Source: Pulveribacter suum (GTDB taxonomy: Bacteria; Pseudomonadota; Gammaproteobacteria; Burkholderiales; Burkholderiaceae_C). From it: a DNA stretch of 64,000 nt. Every line of letters starts with the position of its first letter. The stretch's first letter is position 1. The DNA lies in NCBI RefSeq assembly GCF_003013695.1, contig NZ_CP027792.1, positions 620,001 through 684,000 of the forward strand, given 5' to 3'. The notes beneath the pieces were generated by a model that searched no databases, was not told where the DNA came from, and saw only the letters and a program-made list of their open reading frames with translations. Shown piece by piece: positions 1 through 9,507 of the stretch. The position numbers and the translations under genes are program-made.

Positions 1-746
1 CGCACCAAGCCCTGATCCAGCAGCCATCGGCCCACGCTCTTGTAGGGCTGGTCGTTGGTGCCGGCAAAGGCCACGCGCACCAGTCGCGTGCTGCCGTCCG
101 CCTCGCGCACGGCCAGCCGGCCCGAGCCCTGGATGTGCAGCACCAGCGCGGCCACCGGGTCGCGCACCCAGGCAATGGCCCGCCCCGCCAGCTGCGCGCG
201 CGCCTCGGGCAGGGTGTCGATCTGCTGGCGCGTGTACCAGGGCCGGCGCGTGGTCAGGTCTGCCGGCGGGCGGTACAGGGGCACGTCAAAGCCGTTGCCG
301 GGCTGGCGCGCGGCCTCCAGGAAGGGCTCGAAGTAGCCGGTCAGCAGGCCGTCGGAGGTGCCCTCCAGCGACTCGACGCGGTAGGGCTGCAGGCGCTCGA
401 CCATCCAGGCGCGCTGCTCCTCGCCGCTGGCGATCGACAGGCGGCGCACGTCGCCGCACAGCGGCACGAAGGCCGGGGCGGGGCGCTCGCAGCTGCGCAG
501 CCAGGCGTTCCAGGCTTCGTGCAGGGCGTCGGCGTCAAAGCCCGGCAGCTCGCTCCAGGCCACCGGTACCCAGCGGCTCTTGTTGGGCGCGGGCTGGCCG
601 GTCAGCGGGCCGGTGGGGGCGGGCGCCGGCGCGGGCGTGGCGGCTGGCGGCGCAGCCGGCAGGGGCGCGCGCGTGGAGCAGGCGGCCACCAGCGCCGCGG
701 CCAGCAGGGGCGCCAGCAGGCGCAGCAGGCGGGACTTCGTCGTCAA
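1..746 (-). CDS. mltA: Membrane-bound lytic murein transglycosylase A (MltA), 3' end outside window
   Basis: This is a lipoprotein murein hydrolase that cleaves peptidoglycan glycan strands to 1,6-anhydro products at the inner face of the outer membrane. The N-terminus is a lipoprotein signal peptide ending in lipobox VAAC, followed by a Pro/Ala linker. The MltA family signature is visible as GSGRL, then FAGTNDQPYKSVGRWL. About 248 codons are present and the C-terminal catalytic 3D domain is cut off by the window start. I place the start at TTG 746 because it has a GGAG about 9 nt upstream and gives a clean signal peptide; an in-frame ATG at 800 would add 18 residues of poor signal character. 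Confidence 0.9.
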   Translation of the reverse strand, partial: MTTKSRLLRLLAPLLAAALVAACSTRAPLPAAPPAATPAPAPAPTGPLTGQPAPNKSRWVPVAWSELPGFDADALHEAWNAWLRSCERPAPAFVPLCGDVRRLSIASGEEQRAWMVERLQPYRVESLEGTSDGLLTGYFEPFLEAARQPGNGFDVPLYRPPADLTTRRPWYTRQQIDTLPEARAQLAGRAIAWVRDPVAALVLHIQGSGRLAVREADGSTRLVRVAFAGTNDQPYKSVGRWLLDQGLV

Positions 747-850
747 GAATTCGGCTCCGGTAGGATCGCCCGCTGCAGTGGCGCAGGCGTCACATGGCAT
801 CAGATGCGTGGTGGTTGTCATTTCGCCCGGCGACGGGCTCGGGTCGAAAC

Positions 851-1012
851 ATGGGGCTGATTTTGCTTGAAGCACTGCTGGCGCTGGCAATCCTGCTGGC
901 CATTGTGTGGTGGACGATGTTCTCCGGCAGAAAGCGCGGCGAGCTGCGCGACCCGCCCCCGGCGCCGCCCGAAGCTGGGCCGCCCGCCCCGCAGGAGGCG
1001 CCACGCGACTGA
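851..1012 (+). CDS. Small single-pass membrane protein (53 aa)
   Basis: A short open frame begins MGLILLEALLALAIL and encodes one hydrophobic segment (about residues 2-22), then a basic GRKRGE stretch and a Pro/Ala-rich cytoplasmic tail. It lies divergently upstream of mltA and ahead of the OmpA-type lipoprotein. Hydrophobicity and the positive-inside tail make it a plausible real gene, but no function is recognisable. An ATG at 794 in the same frame would add 19 residues that do not look like coding sequence. Confidence 0.5.
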   Translation: MGLILLEALLALAILLAIVWWTMFSGRKRGELRDPPPAPPEAGPPAPQEAPRD

Positions 1013-1174
1013 GCCGGCCTGGCTGACAATGGCTGGCCCGGCCGGCGGGCGCGCTGTCCGCCGTCCTACAGCGGCGGCGGCGCGGCCTGGTTAGGCTCCC
1101 ACGGCGGGTGTGCGTTGCGGGCTTGTCCCGGCCGCGCCGCCCTCGCGTCTTTCACACGAAAACAGGAGCTTCCC

Positions 1175-1828
1175 ATGCGCAAACCTCTCCTCGTCGCCAG
1201 CCTGTCGCTGGCCATGCTGGCCGTCGGCTGTGCCGACATGTCCATGACCGACACCCAGCGCCGCACGGCCACCGGTGCCGGCGTGGGCGCCCTGGGCGGT
1301 GCCGCCATCGGCGCCGTCGCGGGCGGGCATGCCGGCAAGGGAGCCGTCATCGGCGCGGGCGTGGGCGCCCTGGGCAGCTACATCTGGTCGCAGCGCATGG
1401 AGCGCCAGCGCCAGGACATGCAGGCCGTCACGCAGGGCACAGGCGTGACGGTGACCCAGACGGCAGACAACCAGCTCAAGCTGGACATTCCCAGCGACAT
1501 TTCGTTTGCCACCAACCGTTCGGACATCCAGGCCAATTTCCAGCCCATCCTGGAGCGTTTTGCCGCCGGGCTGCGCGACAACCCCAACGCCGAGGTGCGC
1601 ATCATCGGCCACACCGACTCCACGGGTACGGACGCCATCAACAACCCGCTGTCGGTGGACCGTGCCACCAGCACCCGCAACTACCTGACGGCGCGCGGCG
1701 TGAATGGCGCCCGCATCCACGTAGAAGGACGCGGCGCGCGCGAGCCCATCGCCAGCAACGACACGGCAGACGGCCGCGCGCGCAACCGCCGCGTGGAGAT
1801 CTACGTGGGCGAGCGCGGTCAGGGCTGA
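1175..1828 (+). CDS. OmpA-family peptidoglycan-binding lipoprotein with glycine-zipper segment
   Basis: The 217-residue product is an outer-membrane lipoprotein that probably tethers the envelope to peptidoglycan. The signal peptide ends in AVGC with the lipidated cysteine at residue 19. Residues ~33-68 are a glycine-zipper region rich in GAGVGALGG repeats. The C-terminal half is an OmpA-like domain with the diagnostic GHTDSTG motif and the RNRRVEIYV ending. The start ATG has AGGAG about 8 nt upstream. The domain order (glycine zipper then OmpA) matches the YiaD/Pal-like lipoproteins. It stands alone, convergent with the response regulator downstream. Confidence 0.9.
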   Translation: MRKPLLVASLSLAMLAVGCADMSMTDTQRRTATGAGVGALGGAAIGAVAGGHAGKGAVIGAGVGALGSYIWSQRMERQRQDMQAVTQGTGVTVTQTADNQLKLDIPSDISFATNRSDIQANFQPILERFAAGLRDNPNAEVRIIGHTDSTGTDAINNPLSVDRATSTRNYLTARGVNGARIHVEGRGAREPIASNDTADGRARNRRVEIYVGERGQG

Positions 1829-1841
1829 CGGCCGCGTGCGC

Positions 1842-2489
1842 TCAGCTCCCCGGGGCTGAGCGCAGCAGGTTCGCCAGTTCCACGGCCGAGCGCACGTGCA
1901 TCTTGTCGAACACGCGCGCGCGGTGCACCTCCACCGTGCGCACGCTGATGGACAGCTGATCGGCGATCAGCTTGTTGGGCAGGCCCTCCACCACCAGGCG
2001 CATGACCTCGCGCTCGCGCTCGGTCAGCTCGCCCTGGCGCTGGGCCAGCAGGCCGCGCTCACGCTCGGCCCGCAGGTGAGCGGCCGAGCTGCCCAGCGCG
2101 GCCTGAACGCGGTCCACCAGCAGATTGTCCGAAAAAGGCTTTTCGCAGAAGTCGAAGGCGCCGCGCTTGACGCTGTCCACTGCCGTGGGCACGTCTGCGT
2201 GACCGGTCAGAAAGATCACGGGGATGGCAGCGGTATCGCCCCGCTCGGCCATGCGATCGAACAGCGCCAAGCCGCTCATGCCGGGCATGCGCACATCCAG
2301 CAGCAGGCACGCGGCGTGGCGCTGGCGCAGCCCGCGCGCCGCCTGCGAGGCCAGCATGGCCTCGAAATCCTCGGCACTGGCGAAGGACTCGCTCAGCACC
2401 CGGCGCGAGCGCAGCAGCCAGGCCAGGGCCTCGCGTACCTCGTCGTCATCGTCCACGATGTACACGGTGGCAGGGGTTGCAGATTCCAT
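1842..2489 (-). CDS. FixJ/NarL-type two-component response regulator
   Basis: A 215-residue regulator with an N-terminal receiver (acidic pocket VDDDDE, phospho-acceptor Asp in LLLDVRMPGMSG, KPF lysine loop) and a C-terminal LuxR-type helix-turn-helix (LTEREREVMRLVVEGL, then KLIADQLSISVRTVEVHRARV). It starts 8 nt after the stop of the sensor kinase gene, so the two are co-transcribed and almost certainly cognate. The receiver and HTH order and the HELNQPL-type partner resemble FixL/FixJ and DctS/DctR pairs. The stimulus cannot be read from sequence. It is the last gene of the yhdP-nitrilase-kinase-regulator operon. Confidence 0.92.
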   Translation of the reverse strand: MESATPATVYIVDDDDEVREALAWLLRSRRVLSESFASAEDFEAMLASQAARGLRQRHAACLLLDVRMPGMSGLALFDRMAERGDTAAIPVIFLTGHADVPTAVDSVKRGAFDFCEKPFSDNLLVDRVQAALGSSAAHLRAERERGLLAQRQGELTEREREVMRLVVEGLPNKLIADQLSISVRTVEVHRARVFDKMHVRSAVELANLLRSAPGS

Positions 2490-2497
2490 CGATTCAT

Positions 2498-4558
2498 TCA
2501 GCGTGAAGCCCCGGGCTGCGTGTCGGCAGGCAGGGTGAAGACAAATACCGTACCACGCGGCTGGCGCGCCAGCCAGGCCAGGCGGCCGCCGTGCTGCTCG
2601 GCCACCGTGCGACACAGGCTCAGGCCCAGGCCCATGCCCTCGATGCGCGTGGTGTAGAACGGGGTGAACAGGCGCGCGGCCACGTCCTCGGGGATACCGC
2701 TGCCGTTGTCGGCCACGGCAAACTCCAGCCATGGCCCGCCCTCCGGCGCGGGCCGCACCTGCAGCTGCAGCAGCCGCGCCGCCTCGCCCTCCTGCCCGTC
2801 CATGGCCTGCATGGCATTGCGCGTGAGGTTGAGCAGCACCTGCTCGACCATGGTGCGGTCGCACAGGGCAGGGGGCAGGCCGGGCGCGATCTCCACCACC
2901 ACCTGCACGGCCAGCTTGCGTGCCTGCAGGCGGATGATGGGCAGCACCGCCTCCAGCAAGTCCTGTGCCGGGACACTCTCGCGGGTATGGGGGCGCCGGC
3001 GCACGAAGTCGTGCACGCTCTTGATGACGCGCCCGGCGCGCTCGGCCTGGTGGGCGATGCGCTGCACCGCCCCCCGCACCTGCTCCAGGTCCTGCGCGTC
3101 GGGCACATCGCCAGGCAGCGGTGCCAGCAGGTTCAGCGAGCCGGTGGCGTAGCTGGCAATTGCCGCCAGGGGCTGGTTCAGTTCGTGGCTGAGCAGTGAT
3201 GCCATCTCGCCCACGGTGGCCAGGCGGGCCGTGGCCTGCAGCCGCTCATGCGTGGTGCGCGACAGCTCCTCGGCGCGCCGCTGCTCGCCCACGTCCAGGA
3301 TGCAGCCCATCCAGCCGGTATGCACGCCGTGGGCGTTGATCAGGGGCGCTTCATAGACCATGACGGGAAAGTGCGAGCCGTCCCGGCGCACGAAGACCGT
3401 TTCGTAGCCGGCCGATGACGGGCCCAGCCGCCCGGCCAGGCGCCGCGCCTGGCGCCCGGTGTACTCCTCGGCCAGCTCGGGCGGCCAGTAGGGCAGGGGC
3501 GCGGCGCGGCCCACGATCTCGGCGGCGGCAAAGCCTACCATGGCGCAGAACGCCGGGTTCACATAGGTGATGCGCCCGTGCAGGTCGCGCGCGCGCAGGC
3601 CGGTGACCAGCGAGTCCTCCATGGCCTTGCGAAAGGCCAGTGCCTCGGCCAGGTCGCGCTCGGCGCGCAGGCGCCGGCGCGTGTCGCGCACCAGCACCAC
3701 CAGCACCGACACCAGCGCGATCGACATGGCCGTGACCAGGGCGGTGAGCACGTTGGGAAACACGCTGGGCGCGGCGTGCCAGCCGTCCATGCGCAGCACC
3801 AGGGTGTTGCCCGGCAGATCGAACAGCTGCTGGGCCGTGAACACGCGCGAGCCGCGCCGCTGCGCCCTCACCAGCGCCAGCCGGGTACCGTCGGCCTCGG
3901 TGAAGGACACGCCCTGGGTGCGCTGCAGCTGCGGCCCCACCACGTCGGCCAGCAGCACCTGCAGGGCGTAGGTGCCCACCAGGTAGCCGCGCACGCGCCC
4001 CGCCTCGATCAGCGGCGCGCACACCTCCATCAGCTCGGCACCGGTGCCCCCGGGCAGCAGCTGGTAGTAGCTGCTGGAATACGACGGCGCCATGAGGCGG
4101 CGCGCATTGGCGCAGGCCATGGCCGTCCCGGAGTGCGCTGCGTCGCCTGGCGGTGCACCGCCCTGGCGGGGCGCGCCGGCCTGCGCCCGCGTGTCCAGCT
4201 GCTCGTCGCGCCACTCCAGGCGGGTCAGCTCGGGGCGGCGGCTGAGCAGCTCGTTGGCCTGGCCCTGCCAGGCCAGCGCCCCGCCGGCAACGTCCGGCAG
4301 GGCCAGCATGTCCTGCAGGTTGCGCGCCAGGGCGCGGCGCAGGTCGGTGGCCGCATCGATGGCATCGCGCTCCAGGCGCTCCTGCACCTGGCTGGCTTCA
4401 TAGCGTCCGGCCAGCCACACCAGAGTGACCAGCACGCCCGCCACCAGCGCGCCCAGCAGCACCCACAGCGACCAGCGCCGCCAGGCGCTCAGCCAGCGCC
4501 GGGGCAGCCGGGCCCAGCGCGGGACGGGGCGGCGGCCTGCCCTGGCGGCGGCGCTCAC
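2498..4558 (-). CDS. Membrane sensor histidine kinase with periplasmic and PAS domains (DctS/FixL-like)
   Basis: The 686-residue kinase has a basic N-terminus, a first membrane segment at ~30-50, a ~220-residue periplasmic sensor region, a second membrane segment (~270-290), a PAS domain (ITYVNPAFCAMVGF) with its PAC tail, then HisKA and HATPase. The phospho-acceptor is His458 in HELNQPLAAI; the N box is LLNLTRNAMQAM, followed by DNGSGI and GMGLGLS. The start is GTG and overlaps the nitrilase stop by 4 nt (GTGA), so the two are translationally coupled. Architecture and H-box match DctS and TtrS/FixL-type kinases of C4-dicarboxylate or redox sensing; the ligand is unknown. Confidence 0.9.
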   Translation of the reverse strand: MSAAARAGRRPVPRWARLPRRWLSAWRRWSLWVLLGALVAGVLVTLVWLAGRYEASQVQERLERDAIDAATDLRRALARNLQDMLALPDVAGGALAWQGQANELLSRRPELTRLEWRDEQLDTRAQAGAPRQGGAPPGDAAHSGTAMACANARRLMAPSYSSSYYQLLPGGTGAELMEVCAPLIEAGRVRGYLVGTYALQVLLADVVGPQLQRTQGVSFTEADGTRLALVRAQRRGSRVFTAQQLFDLPGNTLVLRMDGWHAAPSVFPNVLTALVTAMSIALVSVLVVLVRDTRRRLRAERDLAEALAFRKAMEDSLVTGLRARDLHGRITYVNPAFCAMVGFAAAEIVGRAAPLPYWPPELAEEYTGRQARRLAGRLGPSSAGYETVFVRRDGSHFPVMVYEAPLINAHGVHTGWMGCILDVGEQRRAEELSRTTHERLQATARLATVGEMASLLSHELNQPLAAIASYATGSLNLLAPLPGDVPDAQDLEQVRGAVQRIAHQAERAGRVIKSVHDFVRRRPHTRESVPAQDLLEAVLPIIRLQARKLAVQVVVEIAPGLPPALCDRTMVEQVLLNLTRNAMQAMDGQEGEAARLLQLQVRPAPEGGPWLEFAVADNGSGIPEDVAARLFTPFYTTRIEGMGLGLSLCRTVAEQHGGRLAWLARQPRGTVFVFTLPADTQPGASR

Positions 4559-5370
4559 AGCACGCGGTGCGCCAGCGCGGGCAGCTGGGCGCGCACCTCG
4601 CGCAGGCGCTCAGCATCCAGCTGCGCCAGCACCACGCCCGGGCCTTCGGCCTGCAGCGCCATCACCTCGCCCCAGGGGTCCACGGCCATGCTGTGCCCCC
4701 AGGTGCGCCGGCCGTTCTCGTGCCGCCCGCCCTGCGCCGGCGCCAGCACATAGGCCAGGTTTTCCACGGCGCGGGCGCGCAGCAGCACCTCCCAGTGCGC
4801 CTGGCCGGTGGTGTGGGTAAAGGCGCTGGGCACCAGCAGCAGCTGGGCACCGGCCCGGGCATGGGCGCGGTACAGCTCGGCAAAGCGCAGGTCGTAGCAG
4901 ACCGACAGGCCGACCTGCCAGCTGCCGGCCTCGCCCGCGTCCAGCGCCAGGCACACGGGCTGGCTGCCCGGGGCGATGGTGCGGGCCTCGTCGAAGGCTT
5001 CGCGGCCGTTGTCGAAGCGAAACAGGTGGATCTTGTCGTAGCGCGCCACGCATTCGCCGCGCGGCGAATACACCAGGGAGCTGTTGCACACGCGCGCCGG
5101 CTCGGCGCTGGCCAGCGGCAGCGTGCCGCCAACGATCCACAGCGACAGCTCGCGCGCAGTCTGCGCCAGGAACTGCTGCACCGGGCCGTCGCCATAGGTC
5201 TCGCAGCGCGCGAGCTTGTCAGTCTCGGCCAGGCCCATGCAGCTCCAGTACTCGGGCAGGGCGGCCAGTTGCGCGCCGGCGCGCGCGGCCTGCTCCAGCA
5301 GGGCCCGGGCTTGGTGCAGGTTGTCCGGCACCCGTGCACTGGAGACCATCTGGATGGCGGCCACTTTCAT
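4555..5370 (-). CDS. Carbon-nitrogen hydrolase (Nit1/Nit2-type amidase)
   Basis: The 271-residue cytosolic hydrolase belongs to the nitrilase superfamily. The Glu-Lys-Cys catalytic set is visible: Glu in LPEYWS, Lys in YDKIHLF and Cys in SVCYDLRF. Length and motif spacing fit the Nit1/Nit2 branch, which includes omega-amidases and the deaminated-glutathione amidase; substrate is not assignable here. The start ATG overlaps the yhdP stop (ATGA) and its own stop overlaps the kinase start (GTGA), so it is in the middle of a tightly coupled operon. The pairing with yhdP is common in beta-proteobacteria. Confidence 0.9.
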   Translation of the reverse strand: MKVAAIQMVSSARVPDNLHQARALLEQAARAGAQLAALPEYWSCMGLAETDKLARCETYGDGPVQQFLAQTARELSLWIVGGTLPLASAEPARVCNSSLVYSPRGECVARYDKIHLFRFDNGREAFDEARTIAPGSQPVCLALDAGEAGSWQVGLSVCYDLRFAELYRAHARAGAQLLLVPSAFTHTTGQAHWEVLLRARAVENLAYVLAPAQGGRHENGRRTWGHSMAVDPWGEVMALQAEGPGVVLAQLDAERLREVRAQLPALAHRVL

Positions 5371-8300
5371 TGCTTGTCCTTTCCTTGCGTTTCGGGCGCA
5401 TTCGCGGGTTCGTGCGCGGGGGCGCCGGAGCGGCCGCGCGGCAGGCGCTGCACGCGCGGCTCGGCCCAGGTGCCGTCCACGTGGAACTCCTGCGTGGCCG
5501 CCTGCATCAGGGGCCCGCGCAGGAACACCTGCGCCAGGAAGCTGCTCAGGCCGATGACCGGGTTGATGGCGGTGGCCACCAGCGAGGCCGTCATGGCGTT
5601 GATCTCGGGCACCACCACCACATGCAGGTCCTGCGTCTCGCGCTCGATGTCGGCGCTGCCCTCCATCAGCACGGCGGCGTTCACGCCCTTCATCTGCAGG
5701 TTGTTGGTGGCGGCCACGCCCTGCTCGATCTGCACGTCGCCGCGCACGAAGTCGAAGGCGAAACCTTCGCTGAACACGTCGCGAAAGTCCAGCGCCAGGC
5801 GCCGCGGCAGCGACTGCAGGCTGAGCACCGACAGCAGCTTGGCCAGGCCCGGGTCGGCCTTGAGGAACTGCCCGGCCTGCATGTCCACATGCATCTGCCC
5901 GGCCATGGAGCGCCAGTCCGGCGACAGCGGCGAGCCCAGCCAGGCCACCTGCCCGTCGATGCGGCCCTTGCCGCGGCGCAGCACGCCGTCCATGCCAAAG
6001 CGCGACAGCAGCGCGCCGGAGTCCTGGATGTCGAGCTGGAAATTCATGGCCGTGCGCCGCTCGTGCGAGCCGGCCAGCAGCGCCCAGTTGCCGCTGGAGG
6101 TGAGTTGCGCCTGCGGCATGGCCAGGTTGAATCGCGCCAGGCGCCACTCGCGCTGCCCGCCTTCGGCCGGGCGGTTGCGCGCCTCGATCTCCAGGCGGCC
6201 CAGGCGGCGCCCGTGCAACTGAAAGTCCTGCACCACGATGTCCAGCGCCGGCAGCGCCTGCGGCTGCGCGGTGTCGGACAGCAGCGCGTCCATCTGCTCG
6301 GACGACGTCTCGGGCAGGGCCAGCCGCGCCAGCCGGGCGTGTACCAGGCCGGGGCCGTCGGCCGGGGCGCCGCCGGGGCGGTATTCCAGGTAGCCGTTGA
6401 GTTCGGCCGCGTCCACGCTGGCCCGCCACACCGCGCCCTGGCGCGACGCCCCGGCCACCACCGCGTGCAGCGTGCGCCCGCCAGCGGTGAGCGCGCTGGC
6501 GCGCAGGCCCAGCGAGGTAGGCAGGTACTGCTGCAAGGCGTCGGCCGGCGCCGCCGCTCCCCCGGCGTCAGCAGCCGCCGACGCGGGCGGCTGCAGCAGG
6601 GCCAGCCAGGCGTCGGCGTCCAGCGGGCCGAACACCGCATTGGCCACCACACCGCTGGCCGGCATCGCCGGGGGCTCGTGCGCGGCCTCGCCCACGGCCA
6701 GGGCGCCGCGCAGCACGCGGGCCTCGCCCGTCTCGTCCAGCGCGCGCACCCAGGCCAGGCGGGCCAGGTCGCCCAGCTCCACCAGCAGCTCGTCGTGCAG
6801 CGGAGCGCTGGCAGAGGCCGCCGCCTCGGGCGTGAGCCGGCGCTCCACGCGCAGCGCCAGTGGGGCCTGCGCTGCCTTGACCAGCGGCGCGGGCGCCTGC
6901 AGCGCCAAGCCGGTCAGGTCGCTGCTGACCAACAGTTCGGCCACGCCGCGGCGCACGCCCACGGTGAGCGTGTAGGGCGTGCTGCCGCTGGCGCGCGCGG
7001 CCAGCCCGGTCAGGGCGTCCCACAGGCCGGAGGTGCGCAGGCCCTCGGCGGTGGCCGTGCCCTGGGCGCGCACGCGTACCTGCGGCGGGCTGCCGGCCGC
7101 AGTGCGCATGCCGCCTTCCAGGCTGACATCGCCGCCCAGGGCGCGGCCCTGCATGCCGGCCAGGGTGAAGCCGCCTTCGGTGAACTGCACGGCGCCGCGC
7201 GTGGCGCTGACCAGCGGGGCCTGCGGCACGAAGCGCACGTCGTTGCCCGCCAGCTGCACGCTGCCGCGCACGGTGGATTTCGCCAGGTCGGCCACCGGCA
7301 GGTTCAGTGCCAGTTTCAGCTCGGCCGCGCCGGTGGCGCTGGCCGCATCCAGCGCGCCGTGGGTCAGCTCGGCCACGTGCGAGCTGCGCACCAGCGCCAG
7401 CATGTCCGCCAGTGGTCCGTTTATCTGGCCGTCCACCGCCACCACCGGATGCTCCAGGTCGGCGATGCGCGCGCGCGTGGGCTGCAGGCGCAGCCGCGGC
7501 GCGCCGGCCAAGCTGCCGGTGGCGCCCTGCACCGTCATGCTGGCGCGGTCGAAGACCAGCTCGCCAGCCAGGCCGGAGAGTGCCGGCCAGGGCTTGTCGC
7601 CCGGGTGCAGCAGGCTGTCGGGCACGTAGGCGTACTCCACGTCCTTGACATGGGCGCTGATGCGGAACTCGCCCGGCCCGCCATGCGCATAGGGAAAGTC
7701 GTGCAGATCGCCCTTGACGCGGAACTGCACCCGGCTGGCGCTGCCGCGGGTGACGGCGTCGCGCACGTAGTGGCGCGCGCTCTCGGGCACGGCCAGGGGC
7801 AGGTAGCGATGCACGCGCGTGCCGTCGGCGCGGCTGAGGGTGCCGGACAGCTCCAGCACGCCCGGAAAGCGCGCGCCGCTGCCGGCGTCCGACGTGCGCC
7901 AGGACAGGCGCGCCTGGCCCTCGGCGTCGGCGTTGGCAAAGCGCACGTCGCCCGCCTGCACGGCGATGCGCGGGCCCTCGACCTGCCAGCGCACGGTGGT
8001 GGCCAGGCGCTGCACGGGCACCAGCGGGTCTTCGAACACGCCGGGCAGGGCCAGGTGGCCGTCTTCAATGCTCAGAGCCGCCTGGCCGCCCGCCTGGTTC
8101 AGCTCGAGCTGCACGTCGGCGCCGGCCAGGCCGGCGACGCCGCGCGTGCCGCCGCGCGCGGCCAGGGCCAGCCCGCGCACCCGGGCGCGCGCCTGGTATT
8201 CGCTCGGCGCCTCCAGCGGGCCGCGCCAGCGCGCCGCCAGGCCCTCCACCTGGCCCTGCGGGGCGTAGGTGTCCAGCGCCCTGTGCGCCGCCGGGCCCAG

Positions 8301-9434
8301 CGGCAGGCGCTCGGCGATCTGCGACAGCGCCGCCAGGTCCAGCCGGTCGGCGCTCAGTTCGCCCTCGCTGTGCGCGCCGCGGTCCAGGTGGCGCACCAGC
8401 ACCTGGCCGCCCGGCCAGCGCAGCCCGGAATCGGTGGTGAAGCGCAGGTTGTCGGCGACGAACTCGAAGCCTCCGTCCAGCCGCCTGCCGCCGGCACGCC
8501 CGCTCACGCTGCGCAGGGCCAGCGGCTGCAGGCCGCTGCCCAAGGTGGCCTGCACCTCGGACAGGGCCAGGTCCACCGTGCCCCCCACCAGCTGCCCGCG
8601 CCGCACGTCGCCCCAGGCGCGCACGGCGCCCGCTCCGCGCGCCACCGACAGCCCGCCCAGGTCCACGTGGCGGCGCAGGCGCGAGGCGTCGGCCCGCGGA
8701 AAGTGCGCGTACAGCTGCCCGCTCCACTGCTGCCAGCGGCCTGCGTGCGCGGTCAGGAGGGGCTGGCGGAACTGCCCTTGCAGCGTGAAGCGCTCGCCCC
8801 ATTCGGGCGCGGGCGTGGCGTCCAGTCGCACGGCGTGGCGCCATCCGCCGCTGCGGATCACCAGGTCCACCTCGGTCAGGGCCACCGGTTCGGCGCCGCG
8901 CAGCTCGTCGGCATAGCGCAGCGTGCCTCCGCGAATGGCCACCTCGGGCTGCGAAAACAGCCAGTCGGCGGCGCGGCTGTCCGGCGCGCCCTGCTCGCGA
9001 AAACCCATGCCGGCGATGAACACCTGGCCATCGGGGGCGCGGCGGATGTCCAGTTCGGGCGCCTCGATGTAGATCTGCTCGAAGCCCAGACGCAGCAGCG
9101 AGCGCGGCGACAGCGCCACCACCACGCGCGGCAGGTGCAGGCCGGCGCGGCCTTCACCGTCCAGCAGGGTCACGCCCGTCAACTCCACGGTGGGGAAGAG
9201 GCCGCCGCTTTGCGCGGCGATGGCGGCGATGCGCACCGGCACCCCCAAAGCCCGCGTGGCCTGCTGCTGCAGCTGCGGACGCAGGCTGTCGATACGCGGC
9301 ACAATCCAGCCATGCAAGGCTGCCCAGGCGGCCCCCAGGACGAGCCAGAACGCCACCGTCAGGCCCAGCGCCCACCGTGCGCAGCCCGCCATGAATCTCA
9401 AGAGGCGGGAGGGATGGGCAGGCAGCTCTGTCAT
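5367..9434 (-). CDS. yhdP: YhdP family AsmA-like envelope protein
   Basis: This 1355-residue protein is an inner-membrane-anchored AsmA/TamB-superfamily protein. Members are proposed to bridge the periplasm and move phospholipids to the outer membrane. A single N-terminal membrane segment lies at ~21-42, followed by a very long beta-rich repetitive region. The opening (HGWIVPRI, RPQLQQQATRALGVPV) and the C-terminal LSSFLAQVFLRGPLMQAA segment are typical of YhdP. It is the promoter-proximal gene of the four-gene minus-strand operon and is divergent from glnE, with only 73 bp between the two starts. Length is typical for the family. Confidence 0.9.
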   Translation of the reverse strand: MTELPAHPSRLLRFMAGCARWALGLTVAFWLVLGAAWAALHGWIVPRIDSLRPQLQQQATRALGVPVRIAAIAAQSGGLFPTVELTGVTLLDGEGRAGLHLPRVVVALSPRSLLRLGFEQIYIEAPELDIRRAPDGQVFIAGMGFREQGAPDSRAADWLFSQPEVAIRGGTLRYADELRGAEPVALTEVDLVIRSGGWRHAVRLDATPAPEWGERFTLQGQFRQPLLTAHAGRWQQWSGQLYAHFPRADASRLRRHVDLGGLSVARGAGAVRAWGDVRRGQLVGGTVDLALSEVQATLGSGLQPLALRSVSGRAGGRRLDGGFEFVADNLRFTTDSGLRWPGGQVLVRHLDRGAHSEGELSADRLDLAALSQIAERLPLGPAAHRALDTYAPQGQVEGLAARWRGPLEAPSEYQARARVRGLALAARGGTRGVAGLAGADVQLELNQAGGQAALSIEDGHLALPGVFEDPLVPVQRLATTVRWQVEGPRIAVQAGDVRFANADAEGQARLSWRTSDAGSGARFPGVLELSGTLSRADGTRVHRYLPLAVPESARHYVRDAVTRGSASRVQFRVKGDLHDFPYAHGGPGEFRISAHVKDVEYAYVPDSLLHPGDKPWPALSGLAGELVFDRASMTVQGATGSLAGAPRLRLQPTRARIADLEHPVVAVDGQINGPLADMLALVRSSHVAELTHGALDAASATGAAELKLALNLPVADLAKSTVRGSVQLAGNDVRFVPQAPLVSATRGAVQFTEGGFTLAGMQGRALGGDVSLEGGMRTAAGSPPQVRVRAQGTATAEGLRTSGLWDALTGLAARASGSTPYTLTVGVRRGVAELLVSSDLTGLALQAPAPLVKAAQAPLALRVERRLTPEAAASASAPLHDELLVELGDLARLAWVRALDETGEARVLRGALAVGEAAHEPPAMPASGVVANAVFGPLDADAWLALLQPPASAAADAGGAAAPADALQQYLPTSLGLRASALTAGGRTLHAVVAGASRQGAVWRASVDAAELNGYLEYRPGGAPADGPGLVHARLARLALPETSSEQMDALLSDTAQPQALPALDIVVQDFQLHGRRLGRLEIEARNRPAEGGQREWRLARFNLAMPQAQLTSSGNWALLAGSHERRTAMNFQLDIQDSGALLSRFGMDGVLRRGKGRIDGQVAWLGSPLSPDWRSMAGQMHVDMQAGQFLKADPGLAKLLSVLSLQSLPRRLALDFRDVFSEGFAFDFVRGDVQIEQGVAATNNLQMKGVNAAVLMEGSADIERETQDLHVVVVPEINAMTASLVATAINPVIGLSSFLAQVFLRGPLMQAATQEFHVDGTWAEPRVQRLPRGRSGAPAHEPANAPETQGKDKQ

Positions 9435-9507
9435 TGGGGGCGCAAACGGTGGCAGGAATTATGACCCGCCCCCTGCAGCATGAGCGCCGTCATAGCCGAC
9501 CATTCCC

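Noticed and set aside
5334..9464. A very long open frame on the plus strand opposite yhdP
   Set aside because: It is the antisense shadow of a GC-rich gene; its translation is low-complexity (His/Gln/Arg/Ala-rich) and resembles no protein, whereas the minus strand encodes a clear YhdP.
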